Shown: in pieces, positions 59,632 through 64,000 of the stretch
How positions within the stretch are numbered: position 1 is the first letter of the stretch
Layout: every line of letters begins with the position of its first letter
From: Halioglobus sp.
GTDB taxonomy: Bacteria; Pseudomonadota; Gammaproteobacteria; Pseudomonadales; Halieaceae
Direction of reading: 5' to 3'
Assembly: GCA_020443425.1 (NCBI GenBank)
Contig: JAGRIE010000015.1
Coordinates: forward strand, 1 to 64,000
Length of the DNA: 64,000 nt
Notes under the pieces: model-generated
What the model was told of the DNA's origin: nothing
The model's input: the letters and a program-made list of their open reading frames with translations, nothing else
Database searches by the model: none
Position numbers and translations under genes: made by a program

Positions 59632-60681
59632 TTATGCCAGTTGGGCCAGTAGCGAGGCCACCGGGGCCGCGAGGCCGATTTGTGGGGGCTGGCGCAGGTT
59701 ATACCAGAGCTGCCGGGAGGCTTCCATCACTGCTTGGGGCGTGGTGTCGAGCGTCGCCATCACGGGCGTGATATCGAGGTGGTAGTGGCTGAAGGTATGG
59801 CGGAAGCCGGGGAGCACCTGCAGCGCGGCGGGCTCGGCACCCCAGCGGTCCAGGCACAGTGTACGCCCGTGGGCGGGTGCGTCGATTTCAGGGAAGCACC
59901 ACAGGCCGCCCCAGATACCGCTGGGGGGGCGCTTCTCCAGCCAGATATCGCCGTCGCCACTGCGTGCAATCAGGAAACAGGCCGATTTGACGGGCAGCAC
60001 TTTGCGCGGTTTTTTGCCCGGGTAGGCGTGCTGGTCGCCGTGCGCCAGCGCCTGGCAGCCGCTTGCCAGCGGGCAGCGTTTGCAGTCCGGCGCGGAGCGT
60101 GTGCACAGCGTGGCGCCCAGATCCATCATCGCCTGGGTGTAATCGGCGCAGCGTTTGCGGGGGGTGTATTGTTCGGCGATATCCCACAGGTGCTGGTGTA
60201 CTGCGGACTGTCCGGGCCAGCCGTCCACCCGCTGGTAGCGCGCGAGCACGCGTTTGACATTGCCGTCGAGAATACTGGCCCGCTGCCCGAACGCGATACT
60301 CAGGATGGCGCCGGCGGTGGAGCGCCCCACGCCGGGCAGGCTGCAGAGGCCTTCGAGTGTGTCCGGGAACCGTCCCTGCCCCTCCTCCGCGATCTGTTTG
60401 GCGGCCTTGTGCAGGTTGCGCGCGCGCGCGTAGTAACCCAGCCCCGTCCACAGGTGCAGGACTGCATCCTCGGGCGCTCCGGCAAGGGCCTGTACGTCCG
60501 GGAAAGCGGCCATGAAGCGCTCAAAATACGGGATCACCGTTTTTACCTGGGTCTGCTGCAGCATGATCTCCGAGACCCAGACGCGATAGGGGCTGGTATC
60601 GCGCTGCCACGGCAGGTCGTGGCGGCCGTGCTGGTCGAACCATTTGAGGACGCGATTGGCAAAGGCGTTGGCGCTGGGCAT
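59632..60681 (-). CDS. mutY: A/G-specific adenine glycosylase
   Basis: Removes adenine mispaired with 8-oxoguanine. The 349-residue protein has [20 protein letters not shown] with the catalytic Glu, the helix-hairpin-helix [17 protein letters not shown], catalytic Asp in [10 protein letters not shown], and the 4Fe-4S loop C-x6-C-x2-C-x5-C ([17 protein letters not shown]). The C-terminal NUDIX-like 8-oxoG recognition domain includes [19 protein letters not shown]. The ATG at 60679-60681 gives the standard N-terminus; the frame stays open far upstream but overlaps hisB. Divergent from hisB. Confidence 0.96.
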   Translation of the reverse strand: MPSANAFANRVLKWFDQHGRHDLPWQRDTSPYRVWVSEIMLQQTQVKTVIPYFERFMAAFPDVQALAGAPEDAVLHLWTGLGYYARARNLHKAAKQIAEEGQGRFPDTLEGLCSLPGVGRSTAGAILSIAFGQRASILDGNVKRVLARYQRVDGWPGQSAVHQHLWDIAEQYTPRKRCADYTQAMMDLGATLCTRSAPDCKRCPLASGCQALAHGDQHAYPGKKPRKVLPVKSACFLIARSGDGDIWLEKRPPSGIWGGLWCFPEIDAPAHGRTLCLDRWGAEPAALQVLPGFRHTFSHYHLDITPVMATLDTTPQAVMEASRQLWYNLRQPPQIGLAAPVASLLAQLA

Positions 60682-60806
60682 ATCCGGGTCTGGAACAGGC
60701 GTGGGCCGTACAGGGTAAAGCTTCACCTGCCGGAGCGCTACTGCGCCGGGATGTATACGTTCCCCGATTGCCATAAAGTGCCAGTGAATTAAGCAGCACA
60801 TTCCCC

Positions 60807-60812
60807 TATAAT
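60807..60812 (+). promoter_or_regulatory. -10 element of the his operon
   Basis: A perfect TATAAT sits 52 bases before the hisB start codon. A clear -35 at 16-18 bases upstream is not seen (TGAATT/GTGAAT only), so the promoter is likely but weakly defined. Confidence 0.45.
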
Positions 60813-60864
60813 GGCCGGCTTTTCGGGGGACGGGTTCCCCGAAGCCACCCCGCTGGAGAGTCCC

Positions 60865-61458
60865 ATGGCTGAACGCAAGGCCACGATCACACGCAACACG
60901 CTGGAGACCCAGATAACCGCCTCGGTGAATCTGGACGGTACCGGCAAGGCCGAATTCGAAACCGGCATCCCCTTTCTCGACCACATGCTGGACCAGGTCG
61001 CCCGCCACGGCATGATTGACCTGGACATCAATGCCAAAGGCGATCTGCACATCGACGATCACCACACGGTGGAGGATATCGGGATCACGCTGGGCCAGGC
61101 CGTGGCCGCCGCCGTGGGTGACAAGAAAGGTATTCTGCGCTACGGCCACGCCTATGTGCCGCTGGATGAGGCGCTGTCGCGGGTGGTGATCGACTTCTCC
61201 GGTCGCCCCGGGCTCGAGTTCAATGTGCCGTTTACCCGCGCCTCCGTGGGCGGCTTTGACGTGGACCTGTTCATGGAGTTTTTCCAGGGGTTCGTCAACC
61301 ACGCGCTGGTGACGCTGCATATCGACAACCTGCGCGGCGACAACACCCACCACCAGGCCGAGACGGTGTTCAAGGCATTCGGCCGCGCTGTGCGCATGGC
61401 GTTGACAGCTGACCCGCGGATGGCGGGTGTCACGCCCTCCACCAAAGGCGTGTTGTAA
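60865..61458 (+). CDS. hisB: Imidazoleglycerol-phosphate dehydratase
   Basis: Seventh step of histidine synthesis. A 197-residue monofunctional HisB, without the N-terminal phosphatase domain of E. coli. Motifs: [20 protein letters not shown] with metal-ligand His, [28 protein letters not shown] and [19 protein letters not shown]. The ATG at 60865 follows a GGAGAG RBS. First gene of hisBHAF. Confidence 0.97.
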   Translation: MAERKATITRNTLETQITASVNLDGTGKAEFETGIPFLDHMLDQVARHGMIDLDINAKGDLHIDDHHTVEDIGITLGQAVAAAVGDKKGILRYGHAYVPLDEALSRVVIDFSGRPGLEFNVPFTRASVGGFDVDLFMEFFQGFVNHALVTLHIDNLRGDNTHHQAETVFKAFGRAVRMALTADPRMAGVTPSTKGVL

Positions 61459-61472
61459 CAGGGATTCCGGTT

Positions 61473-62123
61473 ATGAGTGGCATGGTCGCTGTGATTGATT
61501 ACGGCATGGGCAATCTGCATTCCGTGGCCAGTGCGCTGCAGCATGTGGGCGCGGATGAGGTGGTGGTTACGCACGATGCCGAGCTGATCCGCAAGGCGGA
61601 TCGCGTGGTGTTCCCCGGTGTCGGGGCCATCCGTGACTGCATGGCCGAGATTCGCCGCCTGAAGTGTGATGAACTGCTGGTGCAGGCGCTCACCGAGCAG
61701 CATGTGCCGGTGCTGGCGATCTGTGTCGGGTTGCAGGCGCTGATGAGTCACTCGGAGGAAAACGGCGGTGTCGACTGCCTGGGCATCATTCCCGGTGAGG
61801 TGCGGTTTTTCGGCAACCCGCTGGAGGACGGCCAGGGGCAGCGCCTCAAAGTGCCGCATATGGGCTGGAACGAGGTGCGCCAGCACCGCGATCACCCGCT
61901 GTGGGCCGGCATCCCCGATATGACCCGTTTCTATTTTGTGCACAGCTACTATGTGCACGCAGAGAATCGCAGCCTGTTGGCGGGCAGTGTGGAATACGGT
62001 GTCAGTGCCGATGCCGCGCTGGCCCGCGACAATCTGTTCGCGGTGCAGTTTCACCCGGAGAAAAGTGCCGACGCCGGGCTCACCTTGCTGAAAAATTTCC
62101 TGGAGTGGAACGGACAATGCTGA
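61473..62123 (+). CDS. hisH: Imidazole glycerol phosphate synthase, glutamine amidotransferase subunit
   Basis: Supplies ammonia from glutamine to HisF. A 216-residue class I amidotransferase with [19 protein letters not shown], the nucleophile Cys in [15 protein letters not shown], and the His-x-Glu pair in [13 protein letters not shown]. The stop overlaps the hisA start by 7 bases. Second gene of hisBHAF. Confidence 0.97.
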   Translation: MSGMVAVIDYGMGNLHSVASALQHVGADEVVVTHDAELIRKADRVVFPGVGAIRDCMAEIRRLKCDELLVQALTEQHVPVLAICVGLQALMSHSEENGGVDCLGIIPGEVRFFGNPLEDGQGQRLKVPHMGWNEVRQHRDHPLWAGIPDMTRFYFVHSYYVHAENRSLLAGSVEYGVSADAALARDNLFAVQFHPEKSADAGLTLLKNFLEWNGQC

Positions 62124-62851
62124 TTATTCCCGCAATCGACCTGAAAGATGGCCAGTGCGTGCGCCTGCGCCAGGGGCTGATGGACGACAGCACGGTGTTC
62201 TCTGACGACCCGGTCGCGATGGCCACGCGCTGGGTGGACGCCGGCTGCCGGCGCCTGCACCTGGTTGACCTGAACGGTGCTTTTGCCGGCGAGCCGGTGA
62301 ACGGCGAGGTGGTCACTGCGATCGCCGCCGCCTACCCGCAGCTGCCGATACAGATCGGTGGCGGTATCCGCAATCTGGAGACCATAGAGCACTATATCCG
62401 GGCGGGTGTCAGCTACGTCATCATCGGCACCAAGGCGGTCAAGGAGCCGGACTTTGTCGCCGCAGCCTGTGCCGCCTTCCCAGGCAAGGTCATTGTCGGG
62501 CTGGATGCCAAAGACGGGCTGGTCGCAACCGATGGCTGGGCCGAGGTGTACGAAGTGCGCGCCACCGACCTCGCGCGCCGCTTTGAATCCGACGGGGTGG
62601 CGGCCATTGTCTACACCGATATCGCCCGCGACGGCATGATGCAGGGTGTGAACGTTGAGGCTACAGTGGCGATGGCGCAGGCCTCCAGCATTCCCGTGAT
62701 CGCCTCTGGCGGCATCACCAATATGGACGATATCCGCGGCCTGCTGGCGGTATCGGGCGCCGGCATCTGCGGCGCCATCACCGGCCGCGCGATCTACGAG
62801 GGCACACTGGATGTGGCCGAGGCCCAGCGCCTCTGCGACGGGGCAGCGTAG
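62117..62851 (+). CDS. hisA: Phosphoribosylformimino-5-aminoimidazole carboxamide ribotide isomerase
   Basis: An Amadori-type isomerisation in histidine synthesis. A 244-residue beta/alpha barrel with the catalytic Asp8 in [17 protein letters not shown] and the second Asp in the middle barrel strand [26 protein letters not shown] and [19 protein letters not shown] are characteristic of the phosphate-binding loops. The ATG at 62117 overlaps hisH by 7 bases. Confidence 0.97.
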   Translation: MLIIPAIDLKDGQCVRLRQGLMDDSTVFSDDPVAMATRWVDAGCRRLHLVDLNGAFAGEPVNGEVVTAIAAAYPQLPIQIGGGIRNLETIEHYIRAGVSYVIIGTKAVKEPDFVAAACAAFPGKVIVGLDAKDGLVATDGWAEVYEVRATDLARRFESDGVAAIVYTDIARDGMMQGVNVEATVAMAQASSIPVIASGGITNMDDIRGLLAVSGAGICGAITGRAIYEGTLDVAEAQRLCDGAA

Positions 62852-62853
62852 CC

Positions 62854-63627
62854 ATGGGTCTGGCCAAACGCATTATTCCCTGCCTGGACGTGGACAATGG
62901 CCGCGTCGTCAAGGGCGTCAATTTTGTCGATATCCGCGATGCCGGTGACCCGGTGGAAATCGCGATGCGCTACAACGAACAGGGCGCCGACGAGGTCTGC
63001 TTCCTCGATATCACGGCCAGCTCCGACGGCCGCGAAACCACGGTGCACACGGTGGAACAGATCGCCGAACACGTCTTCATCCCGCTCACGGTGGGTGGCG
63101 GCATCCGCTCGGTGGAGGATATCCGCACCATGCTAAACGCCGGTGCCGACAAGGTCAGTATCAACACGGCGGCGATTCACAACCCCGAACTGGTGCGCGA
63201 GTCGGCGCTGCGTTTCGGTTCGCAGTGTATTGTGGTGGCGATTGACGCCAAGCGTGTGGACGATGTCGACGGGCTGCCGCGCTGGGAGATTTTCACCCAC
63301 GGGGGGCGCAAGCCCACCGGTATCGACGCGGTGGCCTGGGCGGTGCGTATGGCCGAACTGGGCGCCGGTGAAATCCTGCTGACCAGCATGGACCGGGACG
63401 GCACCCGCAACGGCTTTGAGCTGGGTGTCACCCGCGCCATCACCGATGCCGTGGAAATCCCGGTAATCGCCTCCGGTGGAGTGGGTACGCTCGATCACCT
63501 TGTCGACGGTGTGACCGTTGGCGGCGCGGATGCGGTGTTGGCGGCCAGTATTTTCCACTTCGGCGAGTTTACCGTGCCGCAGGCCAAGGCTTATATGGCT
63601 GAGCGCGGTATCGAGGTCAGGCTCTAG
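62854..63627 (+). CDS. hisF: Imidazole glycerol phosphate synthase, cyclase subunit
   Basis: Forms the imidazole ring with HisH-derived ammonia. 257 residues with [19 protein letters not shown] (Asp11 catalytic), [48 protein letters not shown] with Asp near 130 and [19 protein letters not shown]. It starts 2 bases after hisA and converges on the ctpA-like gene 6 bases away. Confidence 0.97.
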   Translation: MGLAKRIIPCLDVDNGRVVKGVNFVDIRDAGDPVEIAMRYNEQGADEVCFLDITASSDGRETTVHTVEQIAEHVFIPLTVGGGIRSVEDIRTMLNAGADKVSINTAAIHNPELVRESALRFGSQCIVVAIDAKRVDDVDGLPRWEIFTHGGRKPTGIDAVAWAVRMAELGAGEILLTSMDRDGTRNGFELGVTRAITDAVEIPVIASGGVGTLDHLVDGVTVGGADAVLAASIFHFGEFTVPQAKAYMAERGIEVRL

Positions 63628-63633
63628 CGCGAC

Positions 63634-64000
63634 TCAGGAGTCGCCGGGGTTTTCGGCGGCTGGCTGTCTGTCGCGCAGGCCGAGGATGTTCAGGCCTTTC
63701 AGCAGCGCCAGCGCCTCATACAATTGGTTGTCATCAGTCAGCAGCGGGCTGGCCTCTGTCTTCTTGCGCTTGCTGTTGCCGTTGATGTTGTCCAGGTGAC
63801 CGGACAGGTCGGCTTCGGTGATCTGGCGCGGTGTGTTGTAGGCGGTGATGGTCGCGCGTTCGACTTCAATGTCCGGCACGATACCCTCGGCCTGTATGGA
63901 GCGCCCATTGGGGGTGAAGTACAGTGCGGTGGTTAGTTTGATCGCGCGCGAGTCGGACAGTGGCAGCACCGTCTGCACCGAGCCCTTGCCGAAACTCTGG
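63634..64000 (-). CDS. Carboxy-terminal processing protease, C-terminal part (cut by window edge)
   Basis: The last roughly 121 residues of an S41-family CtpA/Prc-like periplasmic protease. QSFGKGSVQTVLPL contains the catalytic-dyad Lys region; RAIKLTTALYFTPNGRSIQA and EGIVPDIEVERAT are the family segment after it. The catalytic Ser, PDZ domain and signal peptide lie beyond the right edge. The C-terminus is a low-complexity linker and helix. Proteases of this type trim envelope proteins; the placement after hisF is common in pseudomonads. Confidence 0.92.
   Translation of the reverse strand, partial: QSFGKGSVQTVLPLSDSRAIKLTTALYFTPNGRSIQAEGIVPDIEVERATITAYNTPRQITEADLSGHLDNINGNSKRKKTEASPLLTDDNQLYEALALLKGLNILGLRDRQPAAENPGDS

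Noticed and set aside
61152-62117. 321-codon minus-strand frame across hisB and hisH
   Set aside because: Opposite to two well-defined histidine genes; no supporting signal.
1-64000. CRISPR array, insertion sequence, prophage, integrase or rRNA
   Set aside because: No regularly spaced repeats, transposase, integrase or phage proteins were seen, and no rRNA sequence was recognised.

Overview
This 64 kb window is GC-rich (roughly 60%) and densely coded on both strands. It looks like a chromosome segment of a free-living gammaproteobacterium. The gene set (argA/argE of the enterobacterial-pseudomonad type, glnE-ilvE, the tolC / DUF1249 / cpdA / parE block, rdgC, mnmH with selD, and hisBHAF beside mutY-yggX-tRNA-Phe) fits Pseudomonas-like and marine Cellvibrionales-type lineages such as the OM60/Halieaceae group. 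That placement is an inference from gene order and protein flavour, not from a search.

Layout. 1-6170 (minus strand): start of ilvD, two small envelope proteins of unknown function, argA, argE, a PiT phosphate transporter and its DUF47 partner. 6356-12047 (plus): an orphan GspE/PilB-type ATPase, glnE and ilvE. 12132-21388: an envelope-glycan region with two convergent LPS-kinase-like proteins, the four dTDP-L-rhamnose genes in convergent pairs (rfbDB, rfbAC), then a tightly coupled glycosyltransferase / methyltransferase / alpha-alpha-toroid operon and a second methyltransferase. 21471-26908: tolC, DUF1249, cpdA, parE and an EVE-domain gene. 26915-27756: a Fur-box-like site followed by two unrecognised small genes. 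27877-33528: YceI, an octaheme cytochrome with HEAT and TPR repeats, a class I amidotransferase, a glyoxalase and an FAD-dependent reductase/dehydrogenase.

33781-41296: rdgC, mnmH and a fused oxidoreductase-SelD (a selenium pathway for tRNA 2-selenouridine), a sulfatase, a small potassium channel and a DUF2242 lipoprotein. 41387-52257: prpE, a folE / DUF2878 / lipocalin set, a CoA-transferase with two hotdog hydratases, a 995-residue transglutaminase-like membrane protein and two membrane proteins including HdeD. 52481-59079: more accessory in character, with a CAP-domain lipoprotein, a DUF1566 protein, a beta-barrel protein, and a LysR regulator divergent from an alcohol dehydrogenase / SDR / DUF4437 operon whose last gene is frameshifted. 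The core resumes with tRNA-Phe, yggX, mutY, hisBHAF and the end of a CtpA-type protease.

Themes. Arginine, histidine and branched-chain amino acid synthesis are represented by single genes or short operons. Envelope functions dominate the rest. No rRNA, CRISPR array, insertion sequence, integrase or phage gene was seen. The least explained parts are the glycosyltransferase / methyltransferase / toroid operon, the Fur-box operon, the DUF3857-DUF4234 protein and the small-protein pair near 0.6-1.2 kb.
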